Source of the DNA: CBCXTT01 sp965178295 | GTDB taxonomy: Bacteria > Pseudomonadota > Alphaproteobacteria > UBA7879 | NCBI GenBank assembly: GCA_965178295.1 | Contig: CBCXTT010000001.1 | Location: 1-41,926, forward strand | DNA length: 41,926 nt | Direction: 5' to 3' | Part shown: piece after piece, positions 17,328 through 26,091 of the stretch | Position numbering within the stretch: the first letter of the stretch is position 1 | Layout of the letters: the number at the start of each line of letters is the position of its first letter | The notes under the pieces: model-generated | Databases searched by the model: none | Seen by the model: the letters and a program-made list of their open reading frames with translations, nothing else | Told to the model about the DNA's origin: nothing | Translations under genes and position numbers: made by a program

Positions 17328-17345
17328 TGAGTCAATATTGACTCA
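17328..17345. promoter_or_regulatory. 18-bp perfect palindrome upstream of the murA-operon promoter
   Basis: TGAGTCAATATTGACTCA is an exact palindrome centred about 27 bases upstream of the -35 hexamer of the minus-strand promoter. Its symmetry, length and position fit a dimeric regulator site. It also contains TTGACT, which faces the decayed region and rpsB on the plus strand. No regulator gene is adjacent. Confidence 0.5.
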
Positions 17346-17383
17346 CAATACCCTGGCGGGTAACACTGAATGCTCAAGCGTAG

Positions 17384-17702
17384 TGTAACAAACAACATAT
17401 TAGCACATTCCAATCAGATAAAGTACGCAGAATATATAAGAAGCATATGTGGGTAGAAATAAAGCCCACAGAATTGATGCTAAACACCAAAGAAATAGCG
17501 CCGTTAATCTGCTTTCAAGAGATTAAAGATGAGCGTTACGCAAGGTGGAGCTTTATTGTGTAACTCAACGCATTCTCGCGCCTGACGAGCAATTCAAGGA
17601 AGACGCGATCTGTGACTTGTATAGATAGCTCGATATAGGTGATGATCGGGGTGAAGAAAAGTTCTTGCAATTGAATGTAAAAACACGTATTGACTATGCG
17701 TA
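17384..17702 (+). pseudogene. Degraded unidentified gene upstream of rpsB
   Basis: A plus-strand frame reads KVRRIYKKHMWVEIKPTELM and NTKEIAPLICFQEIKDERYA to TAA near 17561. A shifted frame takes over just before it with RKVELYCVTQRILAPDEQFK and EDAICDLYR, hits TAG, and continues LDIGDDRGEEKFLQLNVKTR to TAG at 17702. One frameshift plus one nonsense codon would explain this. The product is not recognised. The 12-base word GCGTAGTGTAAC flanks it (17378-17389 and 17698-17709). Confidence 0.45.
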
Positions 17703-17717
17703 GTGTAACTAAATCAT
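17690..17717 (+). promoter_or_regulatory. Possible promoter of the rpsB operon
   Basis: TTGACT (17690-17695) is followed after 16 bases by AATCAT (17712-17717), a weak -10. It lies about 95 bases before rpsB, leaving a leader with a G/C-rich segment (GGGG...CCTCCC near 17730) that could fold. No better promoter was found closer to the gene. Confidence 0.3.
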
Positions 17718-17811
17718 ACGTTGGGTAAGGGGTGATACCTCCCGCCGGTGCTTATTACGAGCCTGATGCCTGGTGTGTGTTGTTTTAACCGGAAAAAGGA
17801 AGTAAAAACCT

Positions 17812-18684
17812 ATGTCTTCTCCGTATTTTTCATTGCGTCAATTATTAGAATCTGGCGTGCATTTTGGTCACCGCTCACGTCGTTGGAACCCTAAAATGGC
17901 GCCATTTATTTTTGGTGTCCGTAACAAGGTGCATATTATTAATTTGCAAAAAACAGTTCCATTGCTACAAGAGGCGTTAGAAGCTATTGAAGGAACACTT
18001 TCTTCAGGTGGCCGACTTCTTTTTGTGGGCACTAAACGTCAAGCGTCTCAAGCTGTGCGTGCTGCAGCCGAAAAATCAGGGCAATACTTTGTGAATCATC
18101 GTTGGTTAGGCGGTATGCTGACGAATTGGAAGACAATTTCTCACTCTATTAATCGCTTGAGGAAGTTGCGTGATTTTTTTGAAACGGATAGCTCTGATGG
18201 GGGGTTAACCAAGAAAGAGATTTTGAAGCTAAGCCGTGAGCGTGAAAAACTTGAGGATGTGCTCGGTGGTATTGCTGAGATGGGCGGCCGTCCAGACATG
18301 GTTATTGTTTTAGATACGAACAAAGATGATCTTGCGATTAAAGAGGCTCAAAAACTTGGCGTACCTGTTATTGGTATTTTAGATACAAACTCTGACCCTG
18401 ATGGTATTACATATCCTATTCCTGGGAACGATGATGCAATGAAGGCGATAGACCTGTATTGCGATCTGTTTTCAGCCGCTGCATTGCGCGGGCTAAAGCA
18501 AGGGCTTGAAAACGCTGGTGTTGACCTGGGCAACGCTGAGATCTTGACAGAAGAGGTGCGCACTGCATCCTCTGCATCAGAAATTTCTTGTAACATCTCA
18601 GGTAAAACCGAAGAGTTAAAAGAAGTAGAGGAGGTCGTTTTAGCAACACACGAAGCTAAGGCTGATTCAAGTGCTGCAAAATAA
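17812..18684 (+). CDS. rpsB: Small ribosomal subunit protein uS2
   Basis: Ribosomal protein S2 of 290 residues. SLRQLLESGVHFGHRSRRWNPKMAPFIFG at the start, GTKRQA, HRWLGGMLTNWKTI and PVIGILDTNSDPDGITYPIPGNDDA are textbook S2. About 50 acidic and Ser/Ala-rich residues follow the conserved core, an extension that also occurs in other alphaproteobacteria. AAGGAAG precedes ATG 17812. First gene of the 13-kb plus-strand operon; tsf follows after 24 bp. Confidence 0.98.
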   Translation: MSSPYFSLRQLLESGVHFGHRSRRWNPKMAPFIFGVRNKVHIINLQKTVPLLQEALEAIEGTLSSGGRLLFVGTKRQASQAVRAAAEKSGQYFVNHRWLGGMLTNWKTISHSINRLRKLRDFFETDSSDGGLTKKEILKLSREREKLEDVLGGIAEMGGRPDMVIVLDTNKDDLAIKEAQKLGVPVIGILDTNSDPDGITYPIPGNDDAMKAIDLYCDLFSAAALRGLKQGLENAGVDLGNAEILTEEVRTASSASEISCNISGKTEELKEVEEVVLATHEAKADSSAAK

Positions 18685-18708
18685 GAAAAAATAATAAGAG
18701 GATCAATC

Positions 18709-19632
18709 ATGGTACACATCACAGCAGGAATGGTAAAAGACCTGCGCGAAAAATCAGGCGCAGGTATGATGGATTGTAAAAAGGCATTGATTGCAGTCAA
18801 TGCAGACATAGAAGAAGCAATTGATTGGTTGCGCAAAGAAGGCTTGTCTTCTGCCGCTAAAAAGGCGGGTCGGGTAGCCTCTGAAGGTCTTGTTGGAGTT
18901 AGTATTGCTGGCGCAACCGGTGCAATTCTTGAGATTAATACGGAAACAGATTTTGTGTCGCGCAATGAGCAGTTTCAGGATTTTGTTGAAACGGCCGTGC
19001 ATATGATGGCGAAAGAAAGCCTGGATCTTGATGGGCTAAAAGCATTCCCATACGGCAATGGACGTACAGTTTTTGAGGAATTAACGCACCTCATGTCTGT
19101 GATTGGTGAAAATATGGAGATGCGTCGTGGGGAGACATTGACAGTTGAAAACGGCGTTGTTGCTCAATATGTACACAGTGCAATCAAACCAGGTATTGGG
19201 CGTATTGGCGTTCTTGTGGCGCTTTCTTCAGCAGGCAACAACTCGAGCCAGCTTGAGTTTTTGGGGAAGAAGATCGCTATGCATGTGGCAGCAGCACGCC
19301 CACAAGCTGTAGATATTGAGCAGATGGATTCAGATATTGTGGAACGTGAGCGGTCAATTTTTGCAGCGCAAGCCCGCGTGTCAGATAAACCTGAGCAAGT
19401 CATTGGAAAGATGATTGAGGGACGTATCCGAAAATTCTATGAAGAGAACGCTCTGCTTGAGCAAGCGTTCATTATGGATACAGATAAAAAAATTAAAGAT
19501 ATAGTAGATGCCAGTGCACTAGAAGTTGGGGCACCGATTACAGTGGACTCATTTTGCTTCTTTTCTCTTGGCGAATGCGCCAAAAGAAAAGAAGAGAACT
19601 TTTCTGAGACAGTTTCTGCATTGACAGGATAG
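18709..19632 (+). CDS. tsf: Elongation factor Ts
   Basis: Guanine-nucleotide exchange factor for EF-Tu; 307 residues. The N-terminal UBA-like domain (VKDLREKSGAGMMDCKKAL) and the TDFVSRN motif that contacts EF-Tu are present, with the two dimerisation subdomains after it (GRIGVLVALSS; IAMHVAAARPQAV). Its C-terminal region carries a Cys and Lys/Glu-rich stretch (FFSLGECAKRKEEN). The order rpsB-tsf-pyrH-frr is conserved across bacteria. Confidence 0.98.
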   Translation: MVHITAGMVKDLREKSGAGMMDCKKALIAVNADIEEAIDWLRKEGLSSAAKKAGRVASEGLVGVSIAGATGAILEINTETDFVSRNEQFQDFVETAVHMMAKESLDLDGLKAFPYGNGRTVFEELTHLMSVIGENMEMRRGETLTVENGVVAQYVHSAIKPGIGRIGVLVALSSAGNNSSQLEFLGKKIAMHVAAARPQAVDIEQMDSDIVERERSIFAAQARVSDKPEQVIGKMIEGRIRKFYEENALLEQAFIMDTDKKIKDIVDASALEVGAPITVDSFCFFSLGECAKRKEENFSETVSALTG

Positions 19633-19643
19633 GCAAAGATAAT

Positions 19644-20399
19644 ATGGACCAGGCAGAAGAGCGTTGTAATGCTATTCAGCAGATTATACCTTATAGACGG
19701 GTATTGATTAAGGTTTCAGGCGAATCCTTTCTGGGAACCAAGTCTCATGGAATCGATTTTTCTTTTCTCAAACGTATTGCGCAAGAAATTATTGATGTGC
19801 AGACAATGGGATTGCAGATATGTCTTGTAGTCGGTGGTGGGAATATCTGCCGAGGTGTGCATATGGCATCAGAAGGCTTGGATCGATGTGCAGCGGATCA
19901 TATGGGCATGTTGGCTACTTTAATGAATGGGTTGGCACTCCATAAAATGCTTGAAAAAGCAGGCGCATCCTCTCGTTTAGTTTCAGGTCTTCCAGCGCCA
20001 ACAATTTGCCAAACGTATTATCAATCTCAATGTGTGCGTCATCTTGATAAAGGGCGACTTGTAATATTTGCTGCAGGTACAGGAATCCCGTTTTTTACAA
20101 CGGATACAGCGGCCGCACTTCGCGCATCTGAGATGTCATGTGATTTGATTATGAAAGCAACACAAGTAGATGGCGTATATACTGGAGACCCCCAAAAAGA
20201 TTCAAATGTATATCGTTATGATACATTATCATATGCTCAGGTCTTGCAGGATGATCTACAGGTAATGGATGCAGCTGCTATTTCTTTGGCGCGTGCAAAT
20301 AAAATTCCAATCGCAGTATTTTCAATCCATAAAAAAAACAGTATTGTGGATACATTGAATGGAACTGGCGTATTCACTTTGATTGGCGGAGGAGAGTAG
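19644..20399 (+). CDS. pyrH: UMP kinase
   Basis: Phosphorylates UMP to UDP; amino acid kinase fold, hexameric in relatives. The 251 residues include LIKVSGESFLG (ATP/phosphate loop), CLVVGGGNICRG, DRCAADHMGMLATLMNG and FAAGTGIPFFTTDTAAALRA. The last motif has Ile where most homologues have Asn (GTGNPFF), a mild change. ATG 19644 follows tsf after 11 bp; it ends one base before the frr start. Confidence 0.97.
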   Translation: MDQAEERCNAIQQIIPYRRVLIKVSGESFLGTKSHGIDFSFLKRIAQEIIDVQTMGLQICLVVGGGNICRGVHMASEGLDRCAADHMGMLATLMNGLALHKMLEKAGASSRLVSGLPAPTICQTYYQSQCVRHLDKGRLVIFAAGTGIPFFTTDTAAALRASEMSCDLIMKATQVDGVYTGDPQKDSNVYRYDTLSYAQVLQDDLQVMDAAAISLARANKIPIAVFSIHKKNSIVDTLNGTGVFTLIGGGE

Positions 20400-20400
20400 G

Positions 20401-20958
20401 ATGATGAGTGATCGAATTGAACACTTAAAATCATACATGGAAAAAGCACTAGAGGCATTTCAGCGTGAATTGTCTAGCGTGCGCACAGGACGTGCACATG
20501 GAGCAATTCTTGATGGCATTAAGGTGGACTTATACGGGGCGTTATCGCCATTGAGTACAGTGGGGACTATTTCTGTTCCTGAAGCACGTACCCTGTCTAT
20601 ACAGGTGTGGGATAAGTCTGCTGTGAAAGCTGTTGAAAAAGCTATTATAGAGTCTGATCTTGACATGAATCCTATCGTGGATGGTCAGATGATCCGTATC
20701 CATATGCCGGATTTGAGTGAAGAGCGTCGCCGAGATCTTGTAAAGCTTGCGGCGAAGTACGCGGAGCAGTCAAAGGTAAGTATGCGTAGTGTGCGTCGGG
20801 ATGGCATGGACGCGCTGAAAAAGATGGAAAAAGATGGCATATTATCGGCAGATGAGGCGCACCGAGAAAGTCATGATATACAAAAATTAACAGACGCATA
20901 TGTAGGAAAGATTGATGATATCTATAAAAATAAAGAACAAGATATTATGAGTTTGTAG
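20401..20958 (+). CDS. frr: Ribosome recycling factor
   Basis: Splits post-termination ribosomes together with EF-G. The 185 residues include LSSVRTGRAHGAILDGIKVDLYG and LSEERRRDLVKLAAKYAEQSKVSMRSVRRDG, both diagnostic. I start it at ATG 20401: GGAGGAGAG (20388-20396) is correctly spaced, whereas the longer TTG start at 20383 would overlap that site. A second ATG follows at 20404. Confidence 0.97.
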   Translation: MMSDRIEHLKSYMEKALEAFQRELSSVRTGRAHGAILDGIKVDLYGALSPLSTVGTISVPEARTLSIQVWDKSAVKAVEKAIIESDLDMNPIVDGQMIRIHMPDLSEERRRDLVKLAAKYAEQSKVSMRSVRRDGMDALKKMEKDGILSADEAHRESHDIQKLTDAYVGKIDDIYKNKEQDIMSL

Positions 20959-20967
20959 CCCATTTAT

Positions 20968-21711
20968 ATGTTACAAATTGTCCCTACTCAGTCTGAAAAA
21001 AGCCTTTTACCAGTCCCGGATCATGTAAGCATCATCATGGATGGAAATGGACGGTGGGCAGAAAAGCATTCTCTACCAAGACTTGACGGTCACAAAAAGG
21101 GACGGGATATTGCGGAGAAAATTATTTCTTGTGCGGCCGAGATAGGTATAAAAACGCTGACATTATATGCCTTTTCTACAGAAAACTGGCGACGCTCAAA
21201 ATCCGAAGTAAACGGTCTTTTACTGTTATTAAAAGATGTTTTAGTAACCGAGGTTGCGAGGCTGAAACAAGAGAATATAAAATTGCGTGTTATTGGGGAC
21301 ATTTCGCCTCTTTCTTATGGGTTGCGCGCTTCTATTTCTAAAGCAATCGAAGCAACCAAAGATTGTACAAAAATGACGCTGCAAATTGCCCTGAATTATG
21401 GTGCACGACAAGAGATTGTGATGACTGTAAAAAATATTGTATCCGCTGCTGTGCGTGGGGATTTTTCTATTGAAGATATTGATGAACAAAAAATCTCTGA
21501 AAATTTATATACACACGGTGTGTCTGATCCAGATCTTATTATTCGCACGAGCGGGGAACAGCGCTTAAGTAATTTTCTTTTATGGCAATCATCTTATGCT
21601 GAATTAAGGTTTGTGACGACCTTGTGGCCTGATTTTACGGTGCAAGAGTTTAGGAGTATTATAGATGACTACAGGAATAGGGAGCGGCGATATGGCCACG
21701 CCCATTCATAA
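20968..21711 (+). CDS. uppS: Undecaprenyl diphosphate synthase
   Basis: Cis-prenyltransferase that builds the C55 lipid carrier for peptidoglycan and O-antigen from FPP and IPP. In 247 residues the catalytic Asp25 lies in IIMDGNGRWA, followed by LDGHKKG, TLYAFSTENWRRSKSEV and the C-terminal RTSGEQRLSNFLLWQSSYAEL with the Mg-binding Glu. It needs IPP, yet the usual neighbour dxr is absent from this operon. Confidence 0.97.
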   Translation: MLQIVPTQSEKSLLPVPDHVSIIMDGNGRWAEKHSLPRLDGHKKGRDIAEKIISCAAEIGIKTLTLYAFSTENWRRSKSEVNGLLLLLKDVLVTEVARLKQENIKLRVIGDISPLSYGLRASISKAIEATKDCTKMTLQIALNYGARQEIVMTVKNIVSAAVRGDFSIEDIDEQKISENLYTHGVSDPDLIIRTSGEQRLSNFLLWQSSYAELRFVTTLWPDFTVQEFRSIIDDYRNRERRYGHAHS

Positions 21712-22567
21712 ATTGGTGGAGCTTTTGAGTGGAGTGCGCACTTTGTCGGCGTTGATACTTATCTTGCTCACAGCGATAGCAATACACTTTGCACCGGCTG
21801 GAATGCTGGTTTTTTTAACGCTTTCCACTATTTTAATGGCGTTTGAATGGACTTATTTATGCAAAATAACGCTTCGACGACGCTCTGGGATGGCTATTAT
21901 TGGTTCCGTCTTTTCGGCCATGCTGATTACGTGTTTTGGTCATTTATACTTTGCTGCGGGATTGCTGTTCTTACTCTCCTCATTATGCATTTTTACGGGA
22001 TGGCTTACCTATAGAACCGGGTTTTTCTGGCTGGCGCTAGGCATTGTATACATAGGACTTCCCATTGTCTTTTGTCTTTGGATTTTCTTAAGATTTCCGA
22101 ATCCGGATATTTTTTTTGCTTGGCTGATGCTGATTGTTTCCTTTAATGATATGGGGGCCTATGTTCTAGGTAGTCTCATTGGTGGGCCAAAATTGGCCCC
22201 GAGTATTAGCCCAAACAAAACATGGGCAGGTTTCTTTGGTGGGTTGGCATGCTCAATGTTTGCGGCTTGGATTTTTACTTTTTATCAATCCCTATCTACA
22301 CGCTTTTGGCTCTATCTTTCTGTGAGTGCATTCCTCGCAGTATGCGCAACTTGTGGAGACTTGTTCGAATCTATTGTAAAAAGAGTGCATGGGGTGAAGA
22401 GCAGTGGATCGATTATTCCAGGGCATGGTGGGATCTTTGATCGTCTTGATGGATTTTTATTGGTTTTGCCGATTGTGTTTGTTTTGCATATTTTTTATCC
22501 ACAGGTTTTAGATTTATTTGCGATTGAAAGTTCCGTTTTACAAACGATACCAGAGACGTTAGAATAG
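21692..22567 (+). CDS. cdsA: Phosphatidate cytidylyltransferase CdsA
   Basis: Makes CDP-diacylglycerol from CTP and phosphatidic acid, the branch point of phospholipid synthesis; inner membrane. The 291 residues have about eight membrane helices, SPNKTWAGFFGG and the C-terminal signature VKRVHGVKSSGSIIPGHGG then FDRLDG. In the family signature the Lys is followed by Asp; here it is Ser237 (AGC at 22400-22402). I chose ATG 21692 with GGGAG upstream over ATG 21665; it overlaps uppS by 20 bases. Confidence 0.94.
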   Translation: MATPIHKLVELLSGVRTLSALILILLTAIAIHFAPAGMLVFLTLSTILMAFEWTYLCKITLRRRSGMAIIGSVFSAMLITCFGHLYFAAGLLFLLSSLCIFTGWLTYRTGFFWLALGIVYIGLPIVFCLWIFLRFPNPDIFFAWLMLIVSFNDMGAYVLGSLIGGPKLAPSISPNKTWAGFFGGLACSMFAAWIFTFYQSLSTRFWLYLSVSAFLAVCATCGDLFESIVKRVHGVKSSGSIIPGHGGIFDRLDGFLLVLPIVFVLHIFYPQVLDLFAIESSVLQTIPETLE

Positions 22568-22598
22568 CCCCCATCTGAGGCATATTTAAGGAGAGAAC

Positions 22599-23747
22599 AT
22601 GGAGATTATTTTGAGTGTTTTTGAGCCTATCTTGTATGTGCTACCGTTTTTATTTGTATTTACCATTCTTGTGTTTTTCCATGAGCTTGGACACTACATA
22701 TCTGCACGGCGCAATGGTGTTGGTGTTGAAATTTTTTCAATAGGTTTTGGCCCAGAAATTGTTGGATGGCGTGACAAACGCAATACGCGTTGGCGTGTCA
22801 GCTGTATCCCCCTTGGTGGGTACATAAAGATGGTAGGTGATGCGGATGCGGTAGGCCAGACAGATGCTAACGCGATTCAAGATATGATGCCTGAGGAGTT
22901 TGCATGCTCCATTCATGCGCAATCTCCTTGGCGCCGTATTGAGGTTGCGGCCGCAGGCCCAATTGCCAATTTCTTGGTGAGTATTATTATTTTTACATTT
23001 CTTTTTTCAACGATTGGAAAAAAAGAGATCCACCCTGAGATTGGTACGGTTATAGAAGGTGCTTCCGCATCGCGAGCGGGCATTCAAGTGGGTGATAAAA
23101 TTGTGTTGGTTGAAATTAAAACAGGCCCGAATATGGGCAATGTAGAGATTAAAAATTTTCGTGACTTGCAGCATGCGGTGAATGCAAACCCTCATCAAGC
23201 ATTGGATTTTCATGTAATGCGCAATGATATGCCCTTAATCATTGAGGTTGTGCCGGAGAGAGCGGTCGATAAAACCCTCGATGAAGAAGTTGGATTTCTA
23301 GGGATTATGCCCGTGACCCGTGTGTATTCTTTTGGCGGTGCGTTTATAGAGAGCTTAAAAGTGACTTGGGAGTTTTTAGGCCGGACACTTGTAAGTTTGG
23401 GCCATATGATTATAGGGGAAGAAGATTCAAAAAAATTAGGTGGACTGATTATGATGACAAAATATGCTCATGATTTTGCAGCATCTGGCATCTCTTCCCT
23501 GCTTGAATTTATGGCGATTCTTTCTCTAAATTTAGGACTACTCAACTTGTTTCCGATCCCGATGCTCGATGGTGGCCATATTTTGTTTTGCTTGATAGAA
23601 ATTGTGCGGGGACGTCCTGTGAGACCCAAAGCTCAAGACTTATTTTATAAACTTGGTTTTTGGTCGCTGATTAGCTTAATGCTTTATTCGCAGTGGAATG
23701 ATATTGTGCGCTTCGATCTCTTGCGATTTTTTCATAATTTGATATAG
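22599..23747 (+). CDS. rseP: Site-2 intramembrane metalloprotease RseP
   Basis: Zinc protease that cleaves membrane-embedded regulators (anti-sigma factors) and signal-peptide remnants. The 382 residues carry HELGH (28-32) in the first membrane helix, a PDZ domain around 140-210 (ASRAGIQVGDKIVLVEI), and the second active-site motif NLFPIPMLDGGH near 320. AAGGAGAG precedes ATG 22599. In most alphaproteobacteria dxr lies between cdsA and this gene; here the gap is only 31 bp. Confidence 0.96.
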   Translation: MEIILSVFEPILYVLPFLFVFTILVFFHELGHYISARRNGVGVEIFSIGFGPEIVGWRDKRNTRWRVSCIPLGGYIKMVGDADAVGQTDANAIQDMMPEEFACSIHAQSPWRRIEVAAAGPIANFLVSIIIFTFLFSTIGKKEIHPEIGTVIEGASASRAGIQVGDKIVLVEIKTGPNMGNVEIKNFRDLQHAVNANPHQALDFHVMRNDMPLIIEVVPERAVDKTLDEEVGFLGIMPVTRVYSFGGAFIESLKVTWEFLGRTLVSLGHMIIGEEDSKKLGGLIMMTKYAHDFAASGISSLLEFMAILSLNLGLLNLFPIPMLDGGHILFCLIEIVRGRPVRPKAQDLFYKLGFWSLISLMLYSQWNDIVRFDLLRFFHNLI

Positions 23748-23766
23748 GATACAGGGCACTTTGATT

Positions 23767-26091
23767 ATGTATAAAAATTTTTGGCTTGCAATTTTTTTGT
23801 TATATGCATTAGGCGCGTCTGCAGTATCCATGCAAGTTTCGGAGATTATTGTTGAGGGTAATAAGCGTATTGATAGGGAGACAGTGCTACATGCGGCGGG
23901 ACTTCACGTGGGGCAAAAGATTGGGACAGAAGATCTGAATACGGCCTTGAAAAAAGTTTTTGGTACGGGCTTTTTCTTGGATGCAGCTATTGAATCCCGA
24001 CACGGAAAGGTTATTTTTAAACTCATTGAAAGTGCAACTGTTAAAGAAATTGCTTTTGAGGGGAATAAGGCGATAACAGATAAGATTCTGAAAAAAGACT
24101 CAACTCTACATGTGGGGATGATTTATGATAAAAAAAATGTGCAATATGAAGTGCAAAAAGTGCTCGCGATATATAGAGCGAAGGGATATTTTAACGCGAC
24201 TGTTTCCCCTCAAGTTGTCGCGCGTGATCACAACCGTGTGGATATTGTATTCGAAATTTTAGAGGGGACGCCCGCTAAAATTGCCGCCATTAATTTTACG
24301 GGGAACACCCATTTTGGCGACTGGGACCTGGCGGGTGTTATTTCTACCAAAGAGAGTTTTTGGTGGAAGTTTTTCTCATCTGACGATATCTATGACCCAT
24401 CAAGAATTGAGATGGACAAAGAATTGTTACGCAAATTTTATCTTAATCACGGATTTATTGACTTTAAGGTCATCTCTGCTTCTTCAGAGTTGATTGCTCA
24501 CTCCAATTCGTTTGTGATTAATTTTTCTCTTGAAGAGGGCCCGCGTTACGAATTTGGAAACATTAAAATTGATGCTCAATTAAAAGGCTTAAGCCCCGAA
24601 GAAATTGAGTCTGAAATTATCGTTACAGAAGGTGCGTGGTACAGCGCGGAGGGTGTGGAGGAAAGTGTTGAAGCATTGACGCAGCGAGTGAGCGCCCTGG
24701 GGTATGGATTTGTTGATATTTCCCCTATACTAACAATTAACCGAAATATACATAAAGTGGATTTGAAGTTTGCGATTCAGGAAGGGCCAAAAGTTTTTGT
24801 AAATCATATTATTATTCACGGAAATACCAGAACTGTTGATGAAGTGATCCGTCGAGAATGTATGTTGGCAGAGCGTGACCCCTTCAATGCAAGTCGTTTG
24901 CGGTCCTCCGAGCGCCGAATCAATGCTTTGGGATATTTTAAGAAAGTCAAACTTGATGATACAGCAGCCATTGATAAGCCAGGCTGGGTGGATGTGAACC
25001 TGGAAGTTGAAGAACAATCAACAGGTGACATTAATTTTAGTATTGGCTACTCAACGACAGATGGCCCTGTTGGGATGATGCGTTTGGCGGAACGTAATTT
25101 GTTTGGGCGTGCTTACGAGCTTTCATCTACGTTACAGCTTGCAAAGAGAAATAAGCAGATCAGTGTAGATTTTGTGAATCCTTATCTTTTTGGACGCGAT
25201 CTTGCTTATGGTGTTGGTGTATTTTATACAAAGTATGATCGCGATGATACCAGTTCTTACAATGAATGTAGTGTGGGTGCGCGCCACTGGATAGGGTATA
25301 CGCTTTTGCCACATCTAGTAGAGCGTTGGTCTTACAGCATTTCTCGAGACAATGTTGGAACAGTGGGAAAAGATGCTTTCCCTCTAGTACAACAAGAAAA
25401 AGGCCGCTTTACCAACTCTGGTATTGGTCATGAGCTTATTTATGATCGCCGAGATAATCGTTTTGTTGCAACTCGGGGGTACTTTTTGACAATGAACAAC
25501 CAATTGTCGGGCTTGGGAGGTAATGTGCGTTATCTTAAAAATACCTTGATAGGCGCCTACTACAAGACAATTCGTGAACATGTTGTATTGAGCATTGATG
25601 GTCAGATAGGCTTTATTTCCGGCTTAGGCAAGAGGGTGCGCATTAGTGATAAATTTTTGTTGGGCGGGAATAACCTGCGTGGCTTTGACTACGGTGGTGT
25701 GAGTCCTCATGGTTATGGGACGAGCGCGGGAAACAAGAACAAGAACTGGAATGATGCACTGGGCGGTGATGTGATAGTAAATATGTCTGCGCAAATTAAT
25801 TTTCCCTTAGGGCTTCCGGAAGATTTTTCGGTTAGTGGACACGTGTTTATCGATGCTGGCACACTTTGGGATACCAAGCTTGCTCAGCGTGTGAAGTCTT
25901 ACAATGCGAAGAATGCAACAAACAAAATCAGAGCATATAACAGTAAAAAAATTCGTGCAGCAGCCGGAGTGGGCATAAGTTGGGCGTCACCAATGGGTGT
26001 GATTGGCATTGATTATGCAGTTCCTTTTTCGAAGGCAAAGGGCGACCAAACAAGAGCGCTTCTTTTTCAAATGGGCACATCAAAATTCTAA
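23767..26091 (+). CDS. bamA: Outer membrane protein assembly factor BamA
   Basis: Central component of the BAM machine that inserts beta-barrel proteins into the outer membrane. The 774 residues begin with a signal peptide (MYKNFWLAIFLLYALGASA), then five POTRA domains (about 23-420; recurring G-N/KR and I-x-F-x-G-N motifs), then a 16-strand barrel with LLGGNNLRGFDYGGVSP and VIGIDYAVPFS, ending in Phe as required for barrel recognition. I start at ATG 23767 rather than TTG 23761 because the signal peptide begins there. Its stop codon lies in a tandem duplication. Confidence 0.97.
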   Translation: MYKNFWLAIFLLYALGASAVSMQVSEIIVEGNKRIDRETVLHAAGLHVGQKIGTEDLNTALKKVFGTGFFLDAAIESRHGKVIFKLIESATVKEIAFEGNKAITDKILKKDSTLHVGMIYDKKNVQYEVQKVLAIYRAKGYFNATVSPQVVARDHNRVDIVFEILEGTPAKIAAINFTGNTHFGDWDLAGVISTKESFWWKFFSSDDIYDPSRIEMDKELLRKFYLNHGFIDFKVISASSELIAHSNSFVINFSLEEGPRYEFGNIKIDAQLKGLSPEEIESEIIVTEGAWYSAEGVEESVEALTQRVSALGYGFVDISPILTINRNIHKVDLKFAIQEGPKVFVNHIIIHGNTRTVDEVIRRECMLAERDPFNASRLRSSERRINALGYFKKVKLDDTAAIDKPGWVDVNLEVEEQSTGDINFSIGYSTTDGPVGMMRLAERNLFGRAYELSSTLQLAKRNKQISVDFVNPYLFGRDLAYGVGVFYTKYDRDDTSSYNECSVGARHWIGYTLLPHLVERWSYSISRDNVGTVGKDAFPLVQQEKGRFTNSGIGHELIYDRRDNRFVATRGYFLTMNNQLSGLGGNVRYLKNTLIGAYYKTIREHVVLSIDGQIGFISGLGKRVRISDKFLLGGNNLRGFDYGGVSPHGYGTSAGNKNKNWNDALGGDVIVNMSAQINFPLGLPEDFSVSGHVFIDAGTLWDTKLAQRVKSYNAKNATNKIRAYNSKKIRAAAGVGISWASPMGVIGIDYAVPFSKAKGDQTRALLFQMGTSKF

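Noticed and set aside
18348..18965. 205-codon open frame antisense to rpsB/tsf
   Set aside because: Overlaps two unmistakable ribosomal/translation genes; its Ser/Ala/Pro-rich composition is a mirror of their codon use.
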